DNA from: CAWBRT01 sp963791145
Lineage (GTDB): Bacteria; Acidobacteriota; Terriglobia; Terriglobales; Acidobacteriaceae
NCBI GenBank assembly: GCA_963791145.1
Contig: CAWBRT010000004.1
Span: 107,331-171,330, forward strand
Length of the DNA stretch: 64,000 bases
Reading direction: 5' to 3'
The first letter of the stretch is position 1, and each line of letters begins with the position of its first letter. Shown here piece after piece: positions 54,316-63,609 of this stretch. The notes under the pieces were generated by a model. That model made no database searches and had not been told where the DNA came from. It was given only the letters and a program-made list of their open reading frames with translations. Made by a program: the position numbers and the translations under genes.

Positions 54316-54561
54316 TTCTCTTTCTTGGTGCCGAGCAGGAGCCATCCCAGGGCCTCGATTCTGATCTTTACTTTGTGTTGGATGAGAGTAGCCGCCCATG
54401 AGTTGGCAGTCCCGCGAAGACGGTAGTTCGTAAGGCCACCATCGGGGCGGGTAGCTGATACTCCGTTGTGCTTACGTCGGGAGCGCCCCCGCCAGTTATA
54501 ATCCTGCTTCGGCCGTAACCGGATGTCGTGCAACAAGATCTTTGCCGTGCGGAGCGCCCGA

Positions 54562-56168
54562 TTGGCATACAACGATCTCAGAGAGTTCATCGCTGCCCTG
54601 GAAAAGGCCGGCGAGCTGAAGCGCATCAAGGCCGAGAGCGATCCCATCCTGGAGATCGCAGAAATCACCGACCGCGTCTCCAAGTGGGGCCCGCGCGGCA
54701 GCCACGGGACCGGCGGTCCGGCACTGCTGTTTGAAAACGTCAAGGGCTATCCCGGCGCGAAGCTGCTGATTAACCAGTTCGGCTCGGAGCGCCGCATGAA
54801 CCTGGCGCTGGAGAGCCGCTCCCTGGACGAGATCGCCGAGCGCCTGCGGCATTTCCTGGAAATGAAGTCTCCCCAAGGCTTTCTCGACAAGCTGAAGATG
54901 CTGCCCACGCTCGCCGAGGTGGGCAAGCTTTTTCCCTAAGGTCGTCTCCAGCGGTCCCTGCAAAGAAGTCATCCGGCGCAACCCGAAGACGCCTTCTGCC
55001 CCAGGGACGTTCGCGACGGCTTTTCTCTCTTCGATTTCCCGGTGCTGCAGTGCTGGCCGCAGGACGGCGGACGCTTCATCACTCTGCCATGCGTCATCTC
55101 GCGCGACCCGCAAGACCGGCAAGCGCAACGTCGGCATGTACCGCATGCAGGTCTACGACGCGACTACCACCGGCATGCACTGGCAGCGGCAGAAGGTCGC
55201 CGCCGAGCACTATCGCGAGCGACTGCGGGCGGCAGCCGCGCAAGGCACGGACGCGAAGGCCGCAGCCGCCGTCGACATGATGGCCCGCTCCGGCGGCGGC
55301 TCGCGTCCGCCGGAAGGAAGGGAAGTAACTGGCAAGATGGAGGTCGCAGTCGCCATCGGCACCGATCCGGCCGTGACCTTCTCCGCTATCGTGCCCGCTC
55401 CGCCAGAAGTGGAAGAGTTCGTCATCGCCGGCTTCCTGCGGCAGAAACCAGTGGAGCTGGTCAAATGCGAAACCGTCGATCTGGAAGTTCCGGCCACCTC
55501 GGAAATCGTTCTCGAGGGCTATGTCCAGCTCGACGAGCTGCGCAGCGAAGGTCCCTTCGGCGATCACACCGGCTTCTATTCGCTCGAAGACCTCTATCCC
55601 GTCTTCCACGTCACCTGCATCACCCATCGCAAGGACCCGATCTACGCCACCACCATCGTCGGCAAGCCGCCGCAGGAAGACGCCTACATGGGCAAGGCCG
55701 TCGAGCGCATTTTCCTGCCGCTGATGAAGCTCACCATCCCCGAGCTGGTCGACATCAACCTGCCGCCGGAAGGCATCTTCCACAACCTGATGATCGTCTC
55801 CATCCGCAAGTCGTATCCCGGGCAGGCGCGCAAGGTGATGAACGCCATCTGGTCGCTCGGCCAGGCGATGTTCACCAAGTGCATTGTGGTGGTCGACGAA
55901 GACTGCGACGTGCAGGACCTGCGGCGAGGTCACGCTGCGGGCGTTCAACAACATCGATCCCGAGCGCGACATTCAGTTCACGCTGGGACCGGTCGATTCG
56001 CTCGATCACGCCTCGCGGCTGCCCGACTTCGGCTCCAAGATGGGCATCGACGCCACGCGCAAGTGGCCGACCGAGGGCTTCACCCGCCCCTGGCCGGATG
56101 AGATTCGCATGTCGCCCGAAGTCAAGGAGCGGGTCACAAAGCGCTGGAAGGAGTTTGGGCTGGAGTAG
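54562..56168 (+). CDS. ubiD: UbiD-type prFMN-dependent decarboxylase (four frame breaks)
   Basis: About 535 residues after repair. UbiD enzymes use prenylated FMN to decarboxylate aromatic or unsaturated acids, as in ubiquinone or menaquinone synthesis. Visible blocks: AYNDLREFIAALEKAGELKRIKAE, YPGAKLLINQFGSERRMNLAL, FPVLQCWPQDGGRFITLP, MYRMQVYDATTTGMHWQRQK, EGYVQLDELRSEGPFGDHTGFYS (the conserved EGPFGDHTG turn) and DEDCDVQDL. Frame breaks at about 54937, 55111 and 55922 are insertions and one near 54988 a deletion. The TTG at 54562 with GGAG seven bases upstream is the likely start. The partner flavin prenyltransferase ubiX is not in the window. Confidence 0.85.
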
Positions 56169-56195
56169 CAGCCGCGTTTCCGTAAGGAAGCTGAG

Positions 56196-56855
56196 TTATT
56201 CCAAAAGGAAGTCTGCGTAAACGAATCCGTCCCGATCCACGACTACTCCGGCCGTAAGTCGCAACGGCTTCTCGAACATGGGCCCGGCATAGGCGCAGGT
56301 ATGGAACTCTCCATTCTCGGCGCAGGGATCCACTCCTGCCGGCAGTGTCCGCAAGAGCTCTTCATCAAAGTCGCGTCCGGCGAAGTCGCGCGCTAATACT
56401 CGCGTATCGACGCAGGAGATCTTGGCCTGCAAGCCTGCGGCGATCATCTCCCGCGCCAGTTGGCCTGTGGGGATCTCCCAAAGCGGAAACAGGGGAAGCA
56501 GTCCGGTAACTGCAAGCTGTCGTTCACGGTACTCGCGGATGTCGCGCAGAAATAGGTCCCCGAAGGCAATAGCCTCCACTGCTTCGCCGACGGCGCGCTC
56601 ACAGACGGCTTTCATCTGGCGCTCGTAAACGTCGTTCGAGCACGGCCAGGGCAGCGGCACCTCCCAGAGCGGCAGGCCGGCGGCTTGGGCCTGAGCGCAA
56701 AGCACCTCACGACGCACTCCGTGCATCGCAACCCTTTGGAACTCGGCATTTACCGTGGTCAACAGCCCGACAACTTCGATATCGGGATCTTGCCGCAGCC
56801 GGTGGAGTGCCCAGGCACTGTCTTTGCCGCTGCTCCAGGAGAGTAAGGTTCGCAT
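56196..56855 (-). CDS. PP-loop ATP pyrophosphatase, diphthine-ammonia-ligase-like (DUF71)
   Basis: A 219-residue adenine-nucleotide alpha-hydrolase. The PP-loop LLSWSSGKDSAWALHRL (residues 4-20) binds ATP. GVRREVLCAQAQAAGLPLWEVPLPWPCSNDVYERQM and the conserved ENGEFHTCAYAGPMF near the C-terminus are signatures of the DUF71/Dph6 group. In eukaryotes this family amidates diphthine on EF2. Bacteria lack diphthamide, so the substrate here is unknown. It converges on ubiD and is divergent from nuoI. Confidence 0.85.
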   Translation of the reverse strand: MRTLLSWSSGKDSAWALHRLRQDPDIEVVGLLTTVNAEFQRVAMHGVRREVLCAQAQAAGLPLWEVPLPWPCSNDVYERQMKAVCERAVGEAVEAIAFGDLFLRDIREYRERQLAVTGLLPLFPLWEIPTGQLAREMIAAGLQAKISCVDTRVLARDFAGRDFDEELLRTLPAGVDPCAENGEFHTCAYAGPMFEKPLRLTAGVVVDRDGFVYADFLLE

Positions 56856-56923
56856 TTGTTGAAAGAGCGCCGGCTGCCACTTCTGCCAATCGGCCTAGGG
56901 CGTTTATACTACTAGTTGGGAAT

Positions 56924-57443
56924 ATGGGGATACTCAGAAATATAGCCGCTATCGCCAAGGGAATGAGCGTTACCTTCCGGGAGATGTTTGCTCCCACGGA
57001 GGTGGAGAACTATCCCGACGGCCCGGGGCCTTTCCGGGGCGCTGTTTTCCAGGAGCGCTATCCGCGGCATGCACGTGTTGCAGCGCGACGAGAACGGGCT
57101 GGAGAAGTGCGTCGCCTGCTTCCTTTGCGCCGCCGCCTGTCCTTCCAATTGCATTTACATCGAAGCTGCCGAGAACACGGCCGAGAAGCGCGTCAGCGGC
57201 GCCGAGCGATACGCCAAGGTCTATAACATCGATTACAACCGCTGCATCTTCTGCGGCTACTGTGTCGAGGCCTGTCCCACCGACGCCATCACCCACGGGC
57301 ACGGCTTCGAACTGGCCACTTTCAACGCCAGCAATCTCGTCTATCGCAAGGAGCAGTTGCTGGCTGGTGTGCCGGCGCACGTCGGCGCTAACGCCATGTT
57401 TAACAAAACTGACGAAGATAAGCAGCGAATGATGGGTGGGTAG
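56924..57443 (+). CDS. nuoI: NADH-quinone oxidoreductase subunit I (one frame break)
   Basis: The iron-sulfur subunit of complex I, about 172 residues after repair, passing electrons through two [4Fe-4S] clusters. Motifs are CVACFLCAAACPSNCIYI and CIFCGYCVEACPTDAI. The N-terminus GILRNIAAIAKGMSVTFREMF is the amphipathic helix of the family. Near 57061 one extra C breaks the frame; the repaired join reads QERYRGMHVLQRDENG. The ATG at 56924 has only a weak ribosome site. It is separated from any other nuo gene, unlike the usual operon, and could belong to a second, scattered complex I set. Confidence 0.85.
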
Positions 57444-57474
57444 GCCGGCAAGATTTCCCTGAGCCAGTCTGCAA

Positions 57475-57517
57475 CCGGGGTCCCCAGCAGAGGCCGCTTT
57501 TGCATCTGCTGGGGTGG
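57475..57517 (+). repeat. CCGGGGTCCCC hairpin repeat, copy 3
   Basis: 43 bases beginning CCGGGGTCCCCAGCAGAGG and ending TGCTGGGGTGG; the arms CCCCAGCAGA and TCTGCTGGGG pair fully. It is in the same orientation as copies 1 and 2. It lies 31 bases after the nuoI stop. Confidence 0.8.
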
Positions 57518-57624
57518 CCGTGCGGACCGGCTTTGTTGTCTGTTGGCAGATTTGCCGACAGCTGAAGGGCTTGGCTCTACGATGCTGCTGTGTCGAAATA
57601 GGGCTTGCAAGGCTGCGGGGACAG

Positions 57625-57679
57625 CGTAGGGGCGGGCGCCCTCGCCCGCCCTGGGCAGCCGAGGGCGGCTGCCCCTACG
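57625..57679. repeat. Nested GC-rich palindrome
   Basis: Outer arms CGTAGGGGC (57625-57633) and GCCCCTACG (57671-57679) pair perfectly. Inside, GCGCCCTCGCCCGCCC and GGGCAGCCGAGGGCGGC are also largely complementary. The 55-base unit can fold along nearly its full length, and has the look of a dispersed palindromic repeat or a strong hairpin. Confidence 0.6.
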
Positions 57680-57748
57680 TTGGTCCTATTGGTTGCGCGG
57701 CTGCGCTACCGTATTCTGTAACAAGCTTAATTCGCGGTGATAGAAACT

Positions 57749-60700
57749 ATGGCCGACTTCCTCCAGGCGGTGAACGAGCGCGTCGTCGTCTATGACGGCG
57801 CCATGGGCACCAACATCCAGTTCCGCAACCCCACCCCGGACGACTTCTGGGGCAAGGAGGGCTGCAACGAGCTGCTGGTGCTCAGCCGTCCCGATATCAT
57901 TCGCGACATTCACTCCGCCTTCCTGGCAGTCGGCTGCGATGTGGTGGAGACCGATACCTTCGGCTCAACACGCATCGTCCTGGCCGAATACGGCCTGAGG
58001 ATCGTGTGGCCGAGTTCAACGCCGCCGCGGTCAAAGCTGGCGCGCGAGGTCGCAGCTGGATTCTCCAGCCGGCAGAGACCGCGTTTTGTCGCCGGCTCGA
58101 TTGGTCCCACCACCAAGCTGCCCTCGCTCGGCCACATCAGCTTTGACGAGATGCATTCAGCCTATGCCGAGCAGATCGCGGCCCTGATCGATGCCGGCGT
58201 GGACATTCTGCTGATCGAAACCTGCCAGGACCTGCTGCAGGCCAAGATAGCCACCATCGCCGCCTTCGACGCGATGAAGCAGAAAGGGAAGCGGCTTCCC
58301 GTGCAGGTGCAGGTGACGCTGGAAGCGACCGGGACCATGCTGCTGGGCACCGAGATCGGCGCCGCCCTGACCGCGCTGGAGGTCTATGACGTAGACCTGA
58401 TCGGACTGAACTGCGCCACCGGCCCGCGCGAGATGAACGACGCCGTGCGCTACCTGAGCGTGAATTCCACCAAGCACGTCTCCGTGCTGCCCAACGCCGG
58501 GCTGCCGCAGAACGTGGGCGGGCGCGCCGTCTATGCGCTGACGCCAGAGGAGCTGGCCGAGTATCACCGCCATTTCGTGGCCGACTATGGCGTGCGCGTC
58601 GTCGGCGGATGCTGCGGCACTACCCCTGAGCATCTGAAGGCCGTGGTGGATGCTGTCAGCGGAGTCGAACCTGCAAAGCGAGACGTTAAGCCGGTGGCTG
58701 CTGCCTCCAGCGCTTATACCAGCGTTCCGCTTGATCTTGAACCCAAGCCGTTGGTGGTGGCCGAGGAGATGAACACCACCACGCGGCTGGAGCACTTTCG
58801 CAACCTGGTGCGGGCGCAGGACTATGACGCCATCCTCACGCTGGCCAAGAAACTGGTGAGCGAAGGTTCGCACATGCTCGACCTCTGCTGCGCTATCGTC
58901 GGCGAGGACGAGAAGGGCTACATGAGCGCTGTGCTGGAGAAGATCGCCACCCGCGTTCCCGCGCCTATCCTGGTGGACTCGACCGAGGCCGATGTGATCG
59001 AGGCGGCGCTCAAGCGCATCCCTGGCAAGGCGATCATCAATTCCATCAACCTGGAAGACGGCGAAAAGCGCACCAGCCGTGTGCTGCCCATGGCCAAGCG
59101 CTTCGGTGCGGCGGTCATCGCCCTCACCATCGATGAAGAAGGAATGGCGCTCACCGCCGATCGCAAGCTGGCAATCGCGCACCGCATCTACGAACTGGCG
59201 ACGGAGAAGTACGGCCTTCGGCCGCAGGAGCTGATCTTCGATGCGCTCACCCTGCCCATTTCGACCGGCCAGGAAGAGTACCGCAGCGCCGGCATAGAGA
59301 CCCTGGAGGCGGTACGGCGCATCAAGCAGGAGCTGCCCGAGGTGAAGACCATCCTCGGCGTCAGCAACATTTCGTTTGGCCTGAACGCCTATGCGCGCCG
59401 CGTGCTGAACTCCGTATTCATGCACGAGGCGGTCGAGCGCGGGCTCGATATGGCCATTGTTAACTACAGCAAAATCTATCCGCTATATAAGATTCCAGAA
59501 GCAGAAGTTGAACTCGCGCGCAAACTCGTCTTCCAGGAGCGTACGGCCGGCGATCCGCTGCAGCTCTACATGGCGCGCTTCGCCGAGCGCAAGGGACAGA
59601 ACGAGATTGCCACCACCGCCCAGGTCGACTCGCTCTCCATCGAGGACAAACTCAAGTTCTGCATCATCCAGGGCGAAAAGACAATTGGCGACGGCGCCCA
59701 GCAAACAGAGCCTGGAGGAGCTGCTGGAAACGGCGCTGGCTAGTTACACGCCGCTGGAGCTGATCAATAACGTGCTGCTGGACGGCATGCGCACCGTCGG
59801 CGACCTGTTTGGCGCCCGCAAGATGCAGCTTCCCTCGGTGCTCGACTCGGCCTCGGTGATGAAGGCCGCAGTCGCCTACCTGGAGCCCAAGATGGAGAAG
59901 ATTGAGGGCTCGCAGAAGGGAACCATGGTTCTCGCCACCGTCAAGGGCGACGTGCACGACATCGGCAAGAACCTGGTGGACATCATTCTCAGCAACAACG
60001 GCTATAAGGTAGTGAACCTCGGCATCAAGCAGCCGGCGGACACCATTCTGGCAGGCGGCGCAGGAGCATCGTGCCGATGCTATCGGGCTCAGCGGCTTGC
60101 TGGTGAAGTCGACGCTGGAAATGAAGTACGTCATTCAGGATCTGGAACGGCAGCGGTTGGGCTTCCCGGTAATTTGCGGAGGCGCGGCGCTCACCCGCAA
60201 GTATGTGGAAGACGATCTGCGCCGCGAGTATTCTTCGGCGGTCTTCTATGCCGAGGACGCCTTTGCCGGGCTGCATTACATGGAAGCCCTGGCCGGAGAG
60301 GAGCGCGAGCGCGCCCTGAGCGAGGGACGCAGTGTCAAGGAGTTCGCGCGCCGCGCCGCTGCCGCCGAGGGCGATGCTCCGGCCGTTCCGCGGGACGCCA
60401 TCCCGCCGCCGCCGAATATTCCGCAGCCGCCGTTCTGGGGTGTGCGCGTGCGCCGCGACTTCGACCTGCGGCAGATATTCCCCTACATCAACGAGACGGC
60501 TCTGTTTAAGAATCAGTGGCAGCTCAAGACGGCCTCGCAGCAGGACTATGGGCGCTTGGTGGAAGAGAAGTACCGGCCCATTCTGCACCGCCTCGAAGAT
60601 GAGGTGATTGCGGCCGGATGGTTCGCTCCGGCTCTCGTCTACGGATACTTTCCTTGCCAGAGCGAGGGCAACGACCTGATCGTCTACGCATCCGCCGGCG

Positions 60701-61252
60701 AACGGCGCGGACGGCTTGCGCGCGGGCGGAAAGCTGCCTGCCTCGATGCGCGAAGCCGTGCGCTTCACCTTGCCGCGCCAGCGCGAAGGACGGCGGCTTT
60801 CGATCTCCGATTACTTCGTATCCCGCAGCGCCGGCTGCGTGGACGTGGTAGCCATGTCGGTAGTGACAATCGGCGCACAGGCTTCCGTCGAAACGCAGCG
60901 GCTCTTCGAAAGCGGCGAGTATACCCGTTACCTATACCTGCACGGGCTCAGCGTGGAGACGGCCGAGGCGCTGGCCGAGTATGCGCACAAGCAGATCAGG
61001 GAAGAACTCGGCATCGCCGGCGATGACGCCGCGCGCATCAGCGACCTGTTCCACCAGAAGTATCGCGGATCGCGGTATTCTTTCGGCTATCCGGCTTGCC
61101 CCAACCTGGAAGACCAGACGAAACTGTTCGCGCTGCTCAAGCCGGAAGAGGCGATCGGCGTGCGCCTGACCCCAACCTATATGCTCGAGCCGGAGCAGAG
61201 CACCTCGGCGATCATCGTCCATCACCCGAACGCGAAGTATTTTGTGGTGTAG
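57749..61252 (+). CDS. metH: Cobalamin-dependent methionine synthase (five frame breaks)
   Basis: Methylates homocysteine to methionine using methyl-tetrahydrofolate. About 1,167 residues. The homocysteine domain has a zinc-cysteine set in GLNCATGPREMND and VVGGCCGTTPEHL. The folate domain has DLCCAIVGEDEKGYMSA and ILVDSTEADVIEAALKRIPGKAIINSINLEDGE. The cap is LASYTPLELINNVLLDGMRTVGDLF; the B12 site is VKGDVHDIGKNLVDIILSNNGYKVVNLG (histidine of DVHDIG ligates cobalt). The reactivation domain ends YPACPNLEDQTKLFALLKP and HHPNAKYFVV. Frame breaks: a deletion near 57998, and insertions near 58033, 59704, 60054 and 60710. Product homocysteine comes from MetX/MetY of the same window. The ATG 57749 follows GGTGA by eight bases. 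Confidence 0.9.
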
Positions 61253-61490
61253 TTACCACGGCGTCTGACCGCGTTCATCGCTAAGCACGAAGCAGGGTTC
61301 ATGGCCCCGGCTCGCAGTTAACTGTCCAGCCCTTGAAATGCGGGGCAGCATACCCCGGGATTCAAAACACCGCAATTCTGATCACGCTCGCCGGCGGCCT
61401 GTTCAAAAGTCGCAGTTGCGCTCAACTGACTGAATCTCTGTCAAGCCCCCTAGCGCCGTTGTTTCCCTGTAAGTCTCTGATAATCCAGCA
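61253..61490. other. Gap between metH and the IS1595-type element
   Basis: About 240 bases with no gene or repeat that could be recognised. The left target duplication of the insertion element starts at 61491. Confidence 0.4.
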
Positions 61491-61498
61491 AAAATTTT
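61491..61498 (+). repeat. Target site duplication, left
   Basis: AAAATTTT is repeated directly at 63602-63609, immediately outside the two ends of the element. Eight AT-rich bases are the usual IS1595-family target duplication. Because this octamer is itself a palindrome it could also be read as part of the inverted ends. Confidence 0.75.
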
Positions 61499-61632
61499 GG
61501 CAATAATATACTTGACTCGCCCGACAGCCGGGAGCATGATTGCCAGTGCGGGGGTGAAGTGTGATTAACCCACCGTTATCGGTTGAGTTGGTTTGGTCTC
61601 TGTTTTGTGGACTTCCAGATAAGGACTCTCGC

Positions 61633-62395
61633 ATGGCTGTTATTTTGGCGGCGTCTGATGAGACTTATAGGGATAAGTTCGTGTACGGGGGGCTACTCGC
61701 CACGGTGAAATATTGGGAGAAGATTTTTCGCTCCCAAATGGGATCGATTAGTGCTCAAGGGAGTGCCAAATTTAGAGTATCTACACATGACTGACATACG
61801 TAGACCGTCGTGGCGAGAGGAAAAAGGAATATCTAGCCCTGAAGCCGATCGGAGAGTTCAAAACGCCGTTGACATTCTTTGCAACCGAAAAGAACCTTCG
61901 TGGGCTGGAGTCGGGTTTACGCATAAGCAATTCAACGACACCTTAAAACAAAAAGTGTTATTGCCAGGTGGGGCGACAAAGGAGTTTGTCGCTGAGTACT
62001 TCGGATTCTATTGTTACGTATACACCGTTCTAAGACACGTTAAGAAGATGTATCCGGACTGTCGAAAAGTTGATTTTCTTGTGGAACGGAACGGCGATGT
62101 AACAAAAAAACTTCCTTATTTCTACGACCATTTCGAGTCAACCATGAAGAGGCTTGGTGCTGGCGACGTCACGGGAATGTTGGGAGAAGTTATCCCAGGA
62201 GGAAAAGAAAGGTCGCCACTTCAGGCCGCCGATCTCGTCTGCTGGTACTTGCGTCGTTCAAACGAACAAGCGCTGGAAGGGGTTGACCTATTGCGCTACG
62301 AACAGCTAACGAAACCACCCAAACAGTACATAACTGGATTTCTGGAAGACGATGCTTTTATCAACAAAAGAACTGCGGTGAAACATGGCGAATAA
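61633..62395 (+). CDS. DUF3800 protein, IS passenger (one frame break)
   Basis: About 253 residues after repair. The N-terminus AVILAASDETYRDKFVYGGLLATVKYWEKIF has the aspartate-glutamate near the start (ASDET) and glycine-rich strand of DUF3800, a domain with an RNase H-like fold. PLQAADLVCWYLRRSNEQ is its conserved C-terminal aspartate block (QAADLV). At 61735-61738 one extra A breaks the frame; the repaired join SQWDRLVLKGVPNLEYLHMTD restores the usual tryptophan. AAGGA seven bases before the ATG at 61633 fixes the start. Found inside IS ends next to a small partner gene. DUF3800 genes often travel with mobile and defence loci; activity is unknown. Confidence 0.8.
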
Positions 62396-62564
62396 GAACG
62401 GCGAATTTCAGAACTTCGACGCCGCAGTCCGCAAGATTCTATCTGTGTCGCATGATGAACTAAAGCGCAGAGAAGAAGAATGGAGGCGAGAGCATTCGAG
62501 CACGCGAAAAAAGCGGAAGCCTAAGACTTCCGCTTCGGGCCGCGCTTCCCGCGATAAGGGCTAG
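62385..62564 (+). CDS. Small basic protein overlapping the DUF3800 gene
   Basis: A 59-residue ORF that starts 11 bases before the DUF3800 stop. It begins MANKNGEFQNFDAAVRKILS, has the amphipathic helix VSHDELKRREEEWRREHS, and ends in a Lys/Arg-rich tail (RKKRKPKTSASGRASRDKG). The FDxAxRKILSVSHDEL pattern is a recurrent small-protein type downstream of mobile-element genes, seen here without a family name. Overlap suggests translational coupling, as in toxin-antitoxin or regulator-effector pairs. Its stop overlaps the convergent transposase stop by a few bases. Confidence 0.7.
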   Translation: MANKNGEFQNFDAAVRKILSVSHDELKRREEEWRREHSSTRKKRKPKTSASGRASRDKG

Positions 62565-63538
62565 TTATACGTCGTGCCGATCTTGCCAGTGACTTCGGCA
62601 AAGGTCAGGCGCTTGCCCACAACTTGAGAGAGCACCTTGTTGAAGCGGTCAGAATCGGTGATGTTCTGGTACGAAGTTTTACGGTTGCAATAGCGAAACA
62701 CTTGCTCATCGACGTAACGGAAAAGATGAAACGGTTCAACAGCAACGTAGGTTCCGCCCAATCCGCGCTTCAGCAGGCTCCAGAAGTTTTCGATGCCATT
62801 GGTGTGGACATGGCCGCGAACGTAGCCTTCCAGGTGATTGATGACTTCGTGTTCGTAATCGGGCGAAAGGCCCAAGTAGTTCACGAATTCATCGGTAATC
62901 ACTTGAGTGCCAACATTCACATTCTCCCGAATCGCGCTGTGCATCATCTTCTTTTCGCGATAAGTGGAAGGGAAAACCATAGTGCGAACGTCGCCATCAC
63001 GTTCCAGCATTCCCATGACAACTGCTTTTCCGCCAGTGTTGCGGCCGCCCATTTGATAGCGTACCTTGCGCGACTTGTGCATGTTCCGTGCCTTGCCGCC
63101 GATGTAGGTTTCGTCAACTTCAACCGGAGAACCACTCCCGCCAATCTTCGCAAACGATCTGTCCTGCATCGCAAGGCGAATGCGGTGAAGCATGAACCAC
63201 GCGGTTTTTTGAGTGACGCGGAGAGCTTTCGCCAGTTCGTAGGAGCTGATGCCGTTCTTGCAGTTGGTCAGCAGCCAAATAGCGGGAAGCCATTTCTCCA
63301 AGCCAATGGCGCTATCTTCCATCACGGTTCCGATCTTGATGGAGAATTCGCGCTTCTCGTGATGCTTTGCACATTTCCAAGTGTGGCGCTTCGGATTGAA
63401 TTCGCTCACGGAATCAGAGCCGCAAATCGGACAGTGGACGATGCCATCAGGCCAGCGGCGTGCGGCGAGATAGCGGACGCAGTTGTCGGGGTCCGAGAAG
63501 TAAACAATCGCTTCTTGCAGGCTCTTTGGTTCGTTCAT
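62561..63538 (-). CDS. IS1595-family transposase
   Basis: A 325-residue transposase of the IS1595 (ISXO2-like) family. A zinc ribbon lies at the N-terminus (CPICGSDSVSEF with WKCAKHHEK). The helix-turn-helix SSYELAKALRVTQKTAWFMLHRIRLAM follows. The DDE/N catalytic set is VEVDETYIGGKARN, VITDEFVNYLG and HTNGIENFWSLLKRGLGGTY; the asparagine/glutamate pair in GIENFW is typical of this family. The start MNEPKSLQ (63538) has GGAGAG eight bases upstream. Longer upstream frames pass the IS end and are not used. Catalytic residues are intact. Confidence 0.93.
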   Translation of the reverse strand: MNEPKSLQEAIVYFSDPDNCVRYLAARRWPDGIVHCPICGSDSVSEFNPKRHTWKCAKHHEKREFSIKIGTVMEDSAIGLEKWLPAIWLLTNCKNGISSYELAKALRVTQKTAWFMLHRIRLAMQDRSFAKIGGSGSPVEVDETYIGGKARNMHKSRKVRYQMGGRNTGGKAVVMGMLERDGDVRTMVFPSTYREKKMMHSAIRENVNVGTQVITDEFVNYLGLSPDYEHEVINHLEGYVRGHVHTNGIENFWSLLKRGLGGTYVAVEPFHLFRYVDEQVFRYCNRKTSYQNITDSDRFNKVLSQVVGKRLTFAEVTGKIGTTYN

Positions 63539-63601
63539 GGTCTTGCTCTCCATGAACGAATTATGGCAGAAACGAATGGGCGAGTCAAGTATATTATTGC
63601 C

Positions 63602-63609
63602 AAAATTTT
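63602..63609 (+). repeat. Target site duplication, right
   Basis: AAAATTTT, direct copy of 61491-61498, lying just outside the right end of the element. Confidence 0.75.

Larger units (their letters stand above)
57444..57748. other. Intergenic region before metH
   Basis: A 305-base gap containing hairpin repeat copy 3 (57475-57517) and a nested palindrome (57625-57679). No cobalamin or SAM riboswitch could be recognised. GGTGA at 57736-57740 is the probable metH ribosome site. Confidence 0.5.
61499..63601. mobile_element. IS1595-type element with passenger genes
   Basis: A 2,103-base element with perfect 24-base inverted ends: left 61499-61522 begins GGCAATAATATACTTGACTC, right is its inverse at 63578-63601. 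An 8-base duplication AAAATTTT flanks it. It contains a minus-strand transposase (62561-63538) and plus-strand passengers, a DUF3800 gene (61633-62395) and a small overlapping ORF (62385-62564). Intact ends and duplication suggest recent, possibly still active, insertion. Elements of this family that carry cargo are known; this cargo appears unreported to the annotator. Confidence 0.88.

Noticed and set aside
57737..57748. GTG at 57737 as the metH start
   Set aside because: The ATG four codons later has GGTGA at a proper distance and matches the usual N-terminus.
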